Below the pieces are notes generated by a model that saw only the letters and a list, made by a program, of their open reading frames with translations, did not search any database and was not told the DNA's origin. A program made the position numbers and the translations under genes. Below are positions 52,214-61,434 of a DNA stretch of 64,000 bases, one piece after another; the first letter of the stretch is position 1, and the number at the start of each line of letters is the position of its first letter. The DNA is from Archangium gephyra (lineage in GTDB: Bacteria > Myxococcota > Myxococcia > Myxococcales > Myxococcaceae). The stretch is taken from positions 10,254,501-10,318,500 of the forward strand of contig NZ_CP011509.1 in the NCBI RefSeq assembly GCF_001027285.1, given 5' to 3'.

Positions 52214-53284
52214 ATGGGCAGTCTGCTGTTCACCCCGCTGACGCTGCGCGGGGTCACCCTCAAAAATCGCATCGTCGTCTCGCCCATGTGCCAGTACTCG
52301 AGCGAGGACGGCTTCGCGAACGACTGGCACTTCGTCCACCTGGGCACCCGGGCCGTCGGGGGCGCGGGGTTGATCATCTTCGAGGCCAGCGCCGTCGAGG
52401 CCATCGGGCGCATCTCGCCGCAGGACCTCGGCATCTGGAAGGACGAGCACGTCGCGCCGCTGGCGCGCATCACGCGCTTCATCCACGAGCAGGGCTCGGT
52501 AGCGGGCATCCAGCTGGCGCACGCGGGGCGCAAGGCCTCCACGGCGCAGCCCTGGAAGGGCGGCGGTCCCATTCCTCCGGGTGAGAAGGACGGATGGAAG
52601 CCCGTGGGGCCGAGCGCCGTGGCCTTCGACGCGGAACACACGGTGCCGGAGGCGCTCGATGAGGCGGGCCTCCAGCGCGTGGTGCGGGCCTTCGTCGAGG
52701 CCGCCGAGCGCGCCAGGGCCGCGGGGTTCCGCGTGGTGGAGCTCCACGCCGCGCACGGCTACCTGCTCCACGAGTTCCTCTCACCCCTGTCCAACCAGCG
52801 CACGGACCGGTATGGCGGCTCGTTCGAGAATCGCATCCGGCTCACCCGCGAGGTGGTGCAGGCGGTGCGCAAGCGCTGGCCCGAGGAGCTGCCCCTCTTC
52901 GTGCGCATCTCCGCCTCGGATTGGACCGAGGGCGGCTGGAACCTCGACGAGTCGGTGGCGCTCTCGAAGCTGTTGAAGCAGGACGGGGCGGACCTCATCG
53001 ACTGCTCCTCGGGAGGCGCGGTGCCCGGGGTGAAGATTCCCGCCGGGCCCGGTTACCAGACGCACTTCGCCGAGCGCATCCGCAAGGAGGCCGGCATCGC
53101 CACCGGGGCCGTGGGCTTCATCCGCTCCTCCTTCCAGGCCGACCACATCCTGCGCACGGAGCAGGCGGACGTGGTCATCCTCGCCCGGGAGCTGCTGCGC
53201 AACCCGTACTGGCCCCTGCACGCGGCGCGCGAGCTCCACGCCACGGTGGCCTGGCCGCCCCAGTACGAGCGCGCGCAGGACTGA
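52214..53284 (+). CDS. NADPH dehydrogenase, Old Yellow Enzyme family (YqjM-like)
   Basis: The 356-residue FMN enzyme reduces activated C=C bonds with NADPH. Cys26 in SPMCQYS is the redox-modulating Cys of the YqjM class, HAGRKAS and ELHAAHGYLLHEFLSP (substrate His) are present, and the C-terminus (GFIRSSFQADHILRTEQADVVILAR) binds FMN phosphate. The length fits YqjM (338) with a small extension. It lies 42 bp after the MFS gene and could be the last gene of that unit. Confidence 0.95.
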   Translation: MGSLLFTPLTLRGVTLKNRIVVSPMCQYSSEDGFANDWHFVHLGTRAVGGAGLIIFEASAVEAIGRISPQDLGIWKDEHVAPLARITRFIHEQGSVAGIQLAHAGRKASTAQPWKGGGPIPPGEKDGWKPVGPSAVAFDAEHTVPEALDEAGLQRVVRAFVEAAERARAAGFRVVELHAAHGYLLHEFLSPLSNQRTDRYGGSFENRIRLTREVVQAVRKRWPEELPLFVRISASDWTEGGWNLDESVALSKLLKQDGADLIDCSSGGAVPGVKIPAGPGYQTHFAERIRKEAGIATGAVGFIRSSFQADHILRTEQADVVILARELLRNPYWPLHAARELHATVAWPPQYERAQD

Positions 53285-53299
53285 GACGCACTCCGTTCC

Positions 53300-54079
53300 T
53301 CACGGAGCCACGGCCACGCCGAGGGCTCCGCGAGGGATGCCGAAGTGCTCCAGCAGGGCCCGCTCGATGTCCTCCGCCGTTGCGAGCGGCTGCTCCACGC
53401 GCCGGCCCTGCTCCGTGACGATGAGCCGCTGGCCACTCACGGTCACCCGCCCCGTGGGCGTCTTGCGGGAGCAGAGCCTGCTCTTGAGGAAGAACGAGTC
53501 GGGCGAGGTCTGGTGGTACCGGCACATCTCCGAGAACTCCTCCAAGCGCCTCGGCACGCGCGAGAACACATAGAGGAGCCGCCGCGCCCCGCCTGGCATC
53601 TCCAGGGAGAGCGACCAGTCCTCCCCGAGCCGTTCCAGGTGGAAGCGCTGTCCTCCCGAATCCCACGCCCCCGGGGCGAGCGGTGGCGGCTCGGAGAAGC
53701 CCTCACCAAAGCCCACGTCCACGAGCCAGGAGGCGCCGTCCAGGGAGACCTCCAGCACGAGGTGATCGAACTCGGGGCCGGAAGGATGGACGCCATCCGG
53801 GGACACCCGCCCGGACAGGTACGTCACCTGGAAACCCAGTGCGCGCAGGAGTGAGGCGAACAGGCCGTTCAGCTCGTAGCAGAACCCACCGCGGTGGCGC
53901 CGGACGACCTTGTCGAAGAAGGCCGCCTCGTCGAGAACGATGGGGCGCTGGCTGTGGATATCGAGGTTCTCGAACGGAACGGACTCGAGGTGCCGCAGAT
54001 GCAGCGCACGCAGCGTCTCCAGCGTGGGCTCCCGAGGCCCTTCGTATCCCAGTCTCCGCAGGTACTCGCCGATGTCCAT
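53300..54079 (-). CDS. Arylamine N-acetyltransferase
   Basis: The 259-residue enzyme transfers acetyl from acetyl-CoA to arylamines and hydrazines. The catalytic triad is clear: Cys67 in RGGFCYELN, His106 in FDHLVLEV and Asp121 in LVDVGFGE, with NLDIHSQRPIVLD before. The length is normal for NATs. It converges with the Old Yellow Enzyme gene 15 bp away. Confidence 0.95.
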   Translation of the reverse strand: MDIGEYLRRLGYEGPREPTLETLRALHLRHLESVPFENLDIHSQRPIVLDEAAFFDKVVRRHRGGFCYELNGLFASLLRALGFQVTYLSGRVSPDGVHPSGPEFDHLVLEVSLDGASWLVDVGFGEGFSEPPPLAPGAWDSGGQRFHLERLGEDWSLSLEMPGGARRLLYVFSRVPRRLEEFSEMCRYHQTSPDSFFLKSRLCSRKTPTGRVTVSGQRLIVTEQGRRVEQPLATAEDIERALLEHFGIPRGALGVAVAP

Positions 54080-54172
54080 GGCTCCCCCGTCCGTGGCTCG
54101 AAAGCGCGCCTCGCGCAGTATAGGTCATCGCGCTTCTGGACGGACCGGGCACAGCAGGGCAGAACGCGAGCC

Positions 54173-55498
54173 ATGCCCCTCTGGTCTCGCTACTTCCCCC
54201 TGGCCCTCGGCCTCTGCGGTGTGCTGCTGGCTCGCCCCGCCGCGGCGGATCTGCCCACCCGGTACGGCTATGAGGTCCGCGTCGACGGCCGGATGGTGAC
54301 GAGCGCGCTCACCTACCACTCGGACACCGTGCTTCGCGGCAAGGACCCGGAGAGTGGCGTGACATATGTCCTGCAATCACCCGAGTGGACCGGGCTCGAG
54401 ATCGACGGAGCGACGTACACGTTCCACATCGAGCCTCCAGGCGCCCGTTTCTACCCCTTCGAACCCACCTGGGTGGTGCGGCTCCAGGATGTGAGCTTCT
54501 CCGTTCCCCCGGTGGCCAAACCCTCCCCTGTCTGCCGCGAGCGGCCAGCCCACGTCATCCTGAAGACGAACCCCAAGGCACTCGACTGCTCCATGACCGC
54601 CGCGGAGCGGAAGAAAATCCTGAAACAGATCGAGGACTGCGACGACTGCGACGCGTGCAGCGTGGTCTACGAACGCCGCTACCGGGAATGTCCCGCCCTC
54701 TTCCCCAAGACCGAGCACTCCCTGCACTACGTGACCCTCGACGACATCAAGGGGCTGCCGTTCGTGCGGATCGACGTGTCCGCGGCCCGGAAGGTGGTGC
54801 AGCGCTGCCAGCAGGGCGACAAGGAGGCCTGCGAGCAGGTCTACCAGCGCTACACGAGCATCCAACCCGGCCGCGAGGATTCCCTCTGCGAGTTCCAAAT
54901 GGCTGGCGAGCCGTGGGGGAGCGCGCCCTACGCGGCCGATGAGCAGGAGTGCCTCTTCCATGCGTACTACGCGACGCTGAAGGAGGACTGCCGCACGCGG
55001 AAATGCGAGGTGAAGTACCGCTGGGGTGGCCAGCAGGGCCAGCCCGTCCAGAACCCCGCCTGGAAGCCGGTGCCCCTCCCGCCACCGCTCGACCAGCACG
55101 CGCGCCTGTTCCCCGTCAAACCGGCCCATGTGTCTTTCAAGCAGATCGTGCAGCGCTGCCAGCAGCAGGACCGGGACGCCTGCCTGCGGGTGTCTGGCGG
55201 GTACTACGGGCTGCCCAGACCTGAAAATAAAGCCAACTGCTACATGGAGGTGAACGGCAAGAGGTCGTTCGACTGGGGCACCGGGGACGCCGAGGAGTGC
55301 GCGTTCAAAACCTATTACAAGGCGCTCGAATCGGAATGCCGGCTGCCGGGGTGCACCGTGAAGTATCTGTGGCAGGCCAAACGCACCCTGTCGGACAGCG
55401 AGACCCAGGAGAAGTGGCCCACCGAGGGCTGGCAGGTCATGACGGCCCCGCCCCCCATCGACAAGCACGAGCGGCTCATGTCGGCCAACAACTGGTGA
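54173..55498 (+). CDS. Secreted Cys-rich protein with internal duplication, unknown function
   Basis: The 441-residue protein starts at an ATG with a signal peptide (ALGLCGVLLARPAAA). No family was recognised. The second half has two copies of a unit of about 85 residues: VVQRCQQGDKEACEQVYQRY to KCEVKYRWGGQQ, and IVQRCQQQDRDACLRVSGGY to GCTVKYLWQAKR, each with four or more matching cysteines. The Cys spacing suggests a disulfide-held periplasmic or surface protein. The longer frame from 53894 lies over the NAT gene and lacks support. It stands alone between the divergent NAT and the crotonase gene. Confidence 0.75.
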   Translation: MPLWSRYFPLALGLCGVLLARPAAADLPTRYGYEVRVDGRMVTSALTYHSDTVLRGKDPESGVTYVLQSPEWTGLEIDGATYTFHIEPPGARFYPFEPTWVVRLQDVSFSVPPVAKPSPVCRERPAHVILKTNPKALDCSMTAAERKKILKQIEDCDDCDACSVVYERRYRECPALFPKTEHSLHYVTLDDIKGLPFVRIDVSAARKVVQRCQQGDKEACEQVYQRYTSIQPGREDSLCEFQMAGEPWGSAPYAADEQECLFHAYYATLKEDCRTRKCEVKYRWGGQQGQPVQNPAWKPVPLPPPLDQHARLFPVKPAHVSFKQIVQRCQQQDRDACLRVSGGYYGLPRPENKANCYMEVNGKRSFDWGTGDAEECAFKTYYKALESECRLPGCTVKYLWQAKRTLSDSETQEKWPTEGWQVMTAPPPIDKHERLMSANNW

Positions 55499-55570
55499 CC
55501 TCGGACTCCGCTCCGTCCCGGGTGGCTTCCGGGAGAAGATGGCGCCCTGCCCTCTCTCCCGGGAGCCACC

Positions 55571-56359
55571 ATGACCCCTGCTGATCCCCGCATCACCCTC
55601 GAGTTGCGTGGACCGCTCGCGCTGCTCGGCATCAACCGCCCCGACAAGCGCAATGCCTTCGACGTCACGATGCTCCGGGCCCTCGGCGCGGCGATGACCG
55701 AGGCGGACCGGCATCCCGACGTGCGCTGCATGGTCGTCCTCGCGGAGGGCGAGCACTTCTCCGCGGGGCTGGACCTGGCCAGCGTGGGGCCCGCCCTCTC
55801 CAGCGGCGAGCGGCTCTTCCCCGAGGGCCTCATCGACCCGTGGGCCATCCAGGGAGAGGTGCGGACCAAGCCGCTCATCGTCGCGGTGCAGGGCCTGTGC
55901 TTCACGCTCGGCATCGAGCTCATCCTCGCGGCGGACATCGCCGTGGCCGCCGAGAGCACGCGCTTCGCGCAGATTGAAATCAAGCGCGGCATCTTCCCGT
56001 TCGGCGGCGCCACGCTGCGCTTCCCGCAGGTGGCCGGCTGGGGCAACGCCATGCGCTGGCTGCTCACGGGTGACGAGTTCGACGCGAAGGAGGCCTACCG
56101 CATCGGGCTCGTCCAGGAGGTGGTCGAGCACGGCCGGCAGCGCGAGCGGGCCCTGGCGCTCGCGGAGACGGTGGCGAAGCAGGCCCCGCTGGGCGTGAGG
56201 GCCACGCTCGCCTCGGCGCGGCAGACGCAGGCCGAGGGGCCCGAGGCCGCCCGGCGTGCCCTGCTGCCGAAGCTGCTCGAACTGGCCGCCAGCGAGGATG
56301 CACGCGAGGGTGTCCAATCCTTCATCGAGCGCCGCGAGGCCCGCTTCACGGGCCGCTGA
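55571..56359 (+). CDS. Crotonase (enoyl-CoA hydratase/isomerase) family protein
   Basis: The 262-residue protein has the crotonase fold: LGINRPDKRNAFDVTML, oxyanion loop segment LAEGEHFSAGLDLASV and QGLCFTLGIELILAADIAVAAE followed by EIKRGIFPFGGATLRFPQ. The typical catalytic Glu positions are not both obvious (GLCFTLG in place of GxxxGGG, and IKRGIFP), so the reaction could be hydration, isomerisation or thioester hydrolysis. The start is preceded by GGGAG. It converges with the glycosyltransferase gene. Confidence 0.88.
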   Translation: MTPADPRITLELRGPLALLGINRPDKRNAFDVTMLRALGAAMTEADRHPDVRCMVVLAEGEHFSAGLDLASVGPALSSGERLFPEGLIDPWAIQGEVRTKPLIVAVQGLCFTLGIELILAADIAVAAESTRFAQIEIKRGIFPFGGATLRFPQVAGWGNAMRWLLTGDEFDAKEAYRIGLVQEVVEHGRQRERALALAETVAKQAPLGVRATLASARQTQAEGPEAARRALLPKLLELAASEDAREGVQSFIERREARFTGR

Positions 56360-56365
56360 GCCGTC

Positions 56366-57766
56366 TCATGCGCGGGCCGCCTCGGGAGCGGTGCGCTCCC
56401 GCCTGGGCTCCGGGGCCGCCACCCGCGAGCGCGCCACCAGGTCCTCGAACAGCACGCGCGCCCGCTCACTCCAGGTGGGCCAGGAGAAGTCCGCCACCGG
56501 CTGGCGGCCCGCGTGAACGAGCCGCTCCACCTTCGCGCCCAGGTCCCCTTCGCGGTGGATGTCGAAGAACGTCGCGTGTGACGCCACCAGCTCGCGGAAG
56601 ACGGGGATGTCGTTGGCGAGCACCGGCGTCCCCAGCGACAGCGCCTCGATGAGCGGCAGGCCGAAGCCCTCGGCCTCCGAGGCCTGGAGCAGCCCCGCGG
56701 CGTCCCGGTACAGCAGCGCCAGGTCTCCATCCTCCACGCCTTCCAGCCAGAGCAGCGAGCCGTGCAGGTGAGGGTTGGCTCTCAGCGCCTCGTGGATCTC
56801 CTCGTTCTTCCACCCGCCGCTGCCCACGATGACGAGCTGCGCCTGGACTCCGCGGCGCCAGAGCGACTCGAACTCCGCGAGCACCTTCAGGTGGTTCTTC
56901 TTGGGCTCGATGGATCCGACCATCAGGAAGTACGGCGGCCCCTCGCGCACGGCCCTGACCGCCGGTGACTCCACCTGCGAGGGGACCCGCTCGCTCCTCG
57001 CGAAGTCGCGGCCGTGGTGCAGCACCGTGCCTCCAGGGAGCTGCCGGTGGAAACGGCTCGCGTTGACCGCGGCCACGGAGTCCCGGGTGAACTCCGAGAT
57101 GTAATAGATGTGATCGCTCTGGCTCAGCACCTCGAACACCCAGCGCTCGAACTGCTCCCGCCAGGGGGACTCGTAGAACTCCGGGTGGGTGATGGGCAGG
57201 ATGTCATGCACCAGCGGGCAGAGGACGAGCCCCCTGCGCCGCAGCCGCATGTAGAGGCCCGGCTGGGTGTCATGCCAGTACGCCGGCATGAAGAGGACCT
57301 CCCCCGGCTGGAACTCCAGGCGCTTGCCAAGGAAGCCATTGATGCGCCGCTTGAGGGAGAAGTAGCCGGCGCGAAAGACCTTGTGCAGCATGTTCTTCCA
57401 GAGGTCGAAGAACTCGAACGAGAGCAGCAGGCTGGCGAGCCGGAAGAAGGGCACCACGCACGACACGGCGCCGAGCCGCAGCACGTGCAGCACGAAGTAG
57501 AGCCACGACCGGAGGAGCTGATGCAGGCTCCGGAGTCCCGGCTGACGGCGGAAGCGCCGGAGGTTGCTCCCGACGAGGAAGGGACGGGCATCGACGAGCT
57601 CGCCGTCCTGGACGTACACGGGGACGACCTCGACCCCATACGCATCACCGAGCGCGTAGCCCTCTTCGAGGTACGCATAGGCGACTCGCGGGATGCCCGT
57701 CACCCGGGTCCGGTAATCCACCAGCGTGAAGTCGACGAAGATCCGGCGTCTGTCTTCCTGCCCCAT
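56366..57766 (-). CDS. Glycosyltransferase, family 4 type (GT-B)
   Basis: The 466-residue enzyme has a GT4 C-terminal domain: PYFLMVGSIEPKKNHLKVLAEFE, LVIVGSGGW, LLWLEGVEDGDLALLYRDA and the Glu motif EAEGFGLPLIEALSLGTPVL. The N-terminal half includes a WHDTQPGLYMRLRR region and short hydrophobic stretches that may touch the membrane. It probably adds a sugar to an envelope polysaccharide or lipid; the donor is unknown. The ATG at 57766 is chosen because AGGGGG precedes it; 57781 is an alternative. Confidence 0.9.
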   Translation of the reverse strand: MGQEDRRRIFVDFTLVDYRTRVTGIPRVAYAYLEEGYALGDAYGVEVVPVYVQDGELVDARPFLVGSNLRRFRRQPGLRSLHQLLRSWLYFVLHVLRLGAVSCVVPFFRLASLLLSFEFFDLWKNMLHKVFRAGYFSLKRRINGFLGKRLEFQPGEVLFMPAYWHDTQPGLYMRLRRRGLVLCPLVHDILPITHPEFYESPWREQFERWVFEVLSQSDHIYYISEFTRDSVAAVNASRFHRQLPGGTVLHHGRDFARSERVPSQVESPAVRAVREGPPYFLMVGSIEPKKNHLKVLAEFESLWRRGVQAQLVIVGSGGWKNEEIHEALRANPHLHGSLLWLEGVEDGDLALLYRDAAGLLQASEAEGFGLPLIEALSLGTPVLANDIPVFRELVASHATFFDIHREGDLGAKVERLVHAGRQPVADFSWPTWSERARVLFEDLVARSRVAAPEPRRERTAPEAARA

Positions 57767-57920
57767 GGAGCCCCCCTTCATGTGGAAGAAGTGAAGCCTC
57801 TAACAGCACGGAAGAAGACCGGGCAGTCCGCGGCCCGCGGACCTATTCACCCGCGTACATCTCGACACGCCCGTGGGGTCCCTGGCGCGAGCCCGCTCCC
57901 GTGCCTACTCCTCCAGGGCC

Positions 57921-59165
57921 ATGTGTCCGAAGCGGGCCAGAGGGTGGTGGGCGGGGGTGGCGCTGCTCTCGGTCCTGGGGGCCTGTACCCGGGTACAAGA
58001 GACTCCGCCGGACGCCCAGGTGCCGGAGCACGTGCGGGGTGAGGCCTTGCCGTTTCCTCCCCGTGAGCTCCCGCACGACTGGCACGCCTTCGACACCCGC
58101 TTCCTCCACTACGTCTCCATCCAGGTGGCGCCTGAGTACATCGACGCCCTGGAGTACGACCACGAGCAGCGCATCCCCTGTGACCTCTCCATCAACGGGG
58201 TCGCGATACACAACGCGGGCATCCGCCAGAAGGGCAGCTGGGGCTCGGGGTCCACCCTGTCCGGCAAGCCCGGCTGGAGTCTGAAGTTCGACGAGTTCGT
58301 CAAAGGCCAGCGCTACCAGGGGCTGGACAGGCTGCTGCTGAACAACGCTAGCCAGGACCGCGGCCTGCTCAACGAGCACCTCGCGTACGAGCTCTACCGC
58401 CATGCGGGACTCGCGGCGCCACGCACGGCGCATGCGCTGGTGGTGCTCAACGGGAAGTTCTACGGCTTCTACGTGGTGCGCGAGGCCTACGACAAACGCG
58501 CCCTGCGCGGGATGTTCGGCAACGGCAGCGGCAACCTCTACGAGGGGCCCTGCTGCGTGGACTTCGCCGCTCCGCTGGGGAGCCCCGCCCTGCTGGACCT
58601 CAAGGACGAGCAGGAGGAAGGACGCACGCGCGAGGACCTGCGGGCACTGGCCGCCATCGTCGAGACAGCTCCAGACGACACGTTGGAGCAGAAGCTGGAG
58701 GCGGTGCTCGACGTGGACGCCTTCCTCACCGGCTACGCACTGGAGGTGGCGCTGGCGCACTGGGATGGTTACGCCCTCAACCTCAACAACTATTACGTCT
58801 ACCACCGGCCGAGGGATGGGCGGTTCGTGTTCCTGCCGCACGGGATGGACCAGCTGATGGATCGGCCGGACCTCGATCCCTTCCAGGTCCCCCGCTCCCG
58901 TCTGGCCCAGCGGGTGCGGGAGCATCCGTCCCTGAATGCGCGCTTCCTCGCGCGGCTGAGCACGGTGCTCCGCGAGGTCTGGAGTGATGCGGCGATGCAG
59001 GCCCGTGCCGATGCGGTGCACGCCGTCATCACGTCCGCGCCACGTGACGACCCACGAGTCCGTGTGGAGCTGGAGGACTTCCAGGCGCGCTTTCCTCTCC
59101 AGCTCGAGCTGTTCCGCGGCCGCCGCGTCCTCCTCGAAGGGCTCCTGCCACCCTCCGAGCCGTGA
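57921..59165 (+). CDS. CotH-like kinase lipoprotein
   Basis: The 414-residue protein has a lipobox (VALLSVLGAC) and matches the CotH kinase family (spore coat type): GIRQKGSWGSGSTLSGKPGWSLKFDEF, RLLLNNASQDRGLLNEHLAYELYRHAG, VVLNGKFYGFYVVREAYDKRAL and the active-site region LNLNNYYVYHRP, FVFLPHGMDQLM (Asp). CotH proteins phosphorylate coat proteins in Bacillus; surface CotH lipoproteins in myxobacteria are of unknown target. The ATG at 57921 gives the signal peptide; 57873 is an in-frame earlier start. Confidence 0.88.
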   Translation: MCPKRARGWWAGVALLSVLGACTRVQETPPDAQVPEHVRGEALPFPPRELPHDWHAFDTRFLHYVSIQVAPEYIDALEYDHEQRIPCDLSINGVAIHNAGIRQKGSWGSGSTLSGKPGWSLKFDEFVKGQRYQGLDRLLLNNASQDRGLLNEHLAYELYRHAGLAAPRTAHALVVLNGKFYGFYVVREAYDKRALRGMFGNGSGNLYEGPCCVDFAAPLGSPALLDLKDEQEEGRTREDLRALAAIVETAPDDTLEQKLEAVLDVDAFLTGYALEVALAHWDGYALNLNNYYVYHRPRDGRFVFLPHGMDQLMDRPDLDPFQVPRSRLAQRVREHPSLNARFLARLSTVLREVWSDAAMQARADAVHAVITSAPRDDPRVRVELEDFQARFPLQLELFRGRRVLLEGLLPPSEP

Positions 59166-59180
59166 CGTGACGCGGGCCCC

Positions 59181-61418
59181 TCACTGCCCGCGCTTGCGCA
59201 CGGAGATCTCCACGATGAAGTCCGGGCTCCGCTCCGCGCCTGGCTCGGTGCGTGCCAGCAGCGCGGGCCGGTCGTCGCCCGTCCACAGGCCCAGCAGGTC
59301 GTAGGTCATCCACTGCGCCAGCGAGTGCGCCACCCGCTGCGCTCCCTCGCGGGACACCGTCGAGAGCGAACCCTGCGCCTCCATCAGCCCCCGCACCAGC
59401 CGCGCGGGCACCATCCAGCACTCGGCGCGCAGCGAGGGCGGTACCAGGAACAGGCAGAACGAGGCCTCCGTCTGTCCCAGCAGCCCGTCCACCTGCTCGC
59501 GCCCGAGCCGCAGGTTCGGCGCCCACTCGCCCCGGTGCTCCAACTTCCTCGCCAGCACCAGCACCGCGCGCTTCGTCGTCAGGAAGGAGTCCACCTCCAC
59601 CTTCAGCACGAACGCCAGCTCCACTCCCGCGGGCCGCGCGGTCTCCGGCGCCGGCTCCCGCGTCCTCCGGTACTGGAGGTCCAGCTCCAGCGGCACCGGC
59701 TGCCCCTGCGAGAGCAGGATCGACAGGTCCGAGCGGATGCTCTCGAACTCGTGCCGCAGGTCCTCGAGCAGCCGCGTCACCAGCCGCGCCTCGTCCTCGC
59801 GGAAGTGCTCCGGATAGCGCGCCGAGAAGTCCCGCTCCACGCGGCTGAACGCGCCCAGCAGCAGCTCCTCCAGGTCCCGATCCTTCAGCCACGTCCTACC
59901 CCCGCCGAGCGTCATCGCCCCGGCGGCCCTCAAGTGGCGCAGCGCCCCCGTCAGCGTCGCGGGCGTCGCAGGCTCCGGCGCGGACTCGGCCCCGTGTACC
60001 AGCCACGCGTTGATGGCCCGCACGCGGAAGCGCACGCGCGTGGACGGGTGCTCGCCCAGCCGGCGCAGCTGCCGCCGGTCCGTGCCCGTCTTCACCAGCG
60101 ACAACGTCACCAGCTCGGCCTCCGAGGCCGCAGCGTCCGGCGCGCACCACAGGAAGAACTCGATGGCCGCCTTGCGCAGCACCGGCTTCTTCGCGAACCG
60201 CCGCGTCACCTCCTGCCTCCACGCCGCCAGCTCGTCCGCTCCGGGCCGCCGCTCCGACTCCACTCGCGGCCACAGGTCCGCGCACTCCTCCGCCAGCCAG
60301 TACAGCGCCTCCGCCACCGGCAGCTCGCGCACCCGCTCCCGTGCCTGGTTCCGCCGCTCGAAGGCATCCTCCGAGCCCTGGCGCAGCGCCACCCGGAAGA
60401 TGCGCTCCTCCAGCCACAGCAGCACCAGCGCCAGCCCCGGCTCGGCCTTCGGCTTCAGGTGCTCCCAGCACTTGTCCGCCACCACCCGGTGCCGCTCGAG
60501 CTCCTTGTCCTCGTGGATGCTGGCCACCAGCGCCTGCAGGGCGCCTCGCAGGCCCTCCACCGGCGCCTCGAAGTACACCAGCAGATCACTGAGGTTCTCG
60601 ATGACCGCCAACGCGCCTCCCTCTTCGAGGTTCCTGGTCAGCAGCAGGCTCGCCCGGGTGCACCAGCGCGCCTCGCTCTTCCCGCTCGCGTAGCTCCCCA
60701 GGAAGCCGCGCAGCTCGCTCCGGCCCTCGGGCGACGCCACCATCTGGAAGAGCTTCTCCTCCAGCACGTCCCGGCACTCGCGCCACGGAATCCGCGCCGC
60801 CCGCTCCCGGATGAAGGCCACCAGCTTGTCCCGGCCCTCGCGCAGGTGCGGCAGCAGCGCCCGGAGTTGATCCAACCGCCCGATGACCCGCTTCTCCGAG
60901 CCCAGGAGGAACTTCAGGTCCAGCTCCACCGTGTCGTGGAAGCGCAGCACCCGGCCGTCGAACGTGCAGCGCACGCCGCTCACCAGCTCCCGCAGCGCCT
61001 CGGGGTGACGCTTGAGGTAGCGCGTCAGCACCTTGGAGACCTCGGCCCCCATCTGCTCCATGAGCGGCCCCACGGTCTCGGCCTGCCCCTGCGCATTCAG
61101 CGCCAGGACGAGCTGCTCCCGCCGGGAGATGAGCCGGTGGAGCAGCTCCCTCGGGGGCGCCGTGTAGGGCCACAGCAGCTCGCCGCTGTGGGCCAGCAGG
61201 AACAGCAGCTCGCCCGGAGAGCGGTCGCCGGAGTCCAGCCGGGACCAGGCGGCCGTCTGCGCCATCTCGCGCTCGTCCAGGGTGGCGCTCCGCACCCACT
61301 CGGCGAGCTGCTCCGACCACCGCGGACGCGACGACAGCACGGCGTCGGGGCTGGCCCCCGTCACCTGCTCATAGAGCGCCTGGATGGACTCAGGCCACTT
61401 GTCGTCACCCGGTTGCAT
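59181..61418 (-). CDS. Conserved hypothetical protein, 745 residues
   Basis: I do not recognise this family. The protein is large, soluble and mostly alpha-helical with many Arg/Glu/Leu (for example REGRDKLVAFIRERAARIPWRE, LRALAASIHEDKELERHR-like), with a C-terminal part that looks beta-rich (AGVELAFVLKVEVDSFLTTKRAVLVLARKL). No signal, membrane helix, P-loop or nuclease motif is seen. Codon use fits the neighbours. It converges with the CotH gene and lies 16 bp after the acyltransferase gene on the same strand, so the two are likely co-transcribed. Confidence 0.8.
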   Translation of the reverse strand: MQPGDDKWPESIQALYEQVTGASPDAVLSSRPRWSEQLAEWVRSATLDEREMAQTAAWSRLDSGDRSPGELLFLLAHSGELLWPYTAPPRELLHRLISRREQLVLALNAQGQAETVGPLMEQMGAEVSKVLTRYLKRHPEALRELVSGVRCTFDGRVLRFHDTVELDLKFLLGSEKRVIGRLDQLRALLPHLREGRDKLVAFIRERAARIPWRECRDVLEEKLFQMVASPEGRSELRGFLGSYASGKSEARWCTRASLLLTRNLEEGGALAVIENLSDLLVYFEAPVEGLRGALQALVASIHEDKELERHRVVADKCWEHLKPKAEPGLALVLLWLEERIFRVALRQGSEDAFERRNQARERVRELPVAEALYWLAEECADLWPRVESERRPGADELAAWRQEVTRRFAKKPVLRKAAIEFFLWCAPDAAASEAELVTLSLVKTGTDRRQLRRLGEHPSTRVRFRVRAINAWLVHGAESAPEPATPATLTGALRHLRAAGAMTLGGGRTWLKDRDLEELLLGAFSRVERDFSARYPEHFREDEARLVTRLLEDLRHEFESIRSDLSILLSQGQPVPLELDLQYRRTREPAPETARPAGVELAFVLKVEVDSFLTTKRAVLVLARKLEHRGEWAPNLRLGREQVDGLLGQTEASFCLFLVPPSLRAECWMVPARLVRGLMEAQGSLSTVSREGAQRVAHSLAQWMTYDLLGLWTGDDRPALLARTEPGAERSPDFIVEISVRKRGQ

Positions 61419-61434
61419 GGTCGAGCACGGCTGC

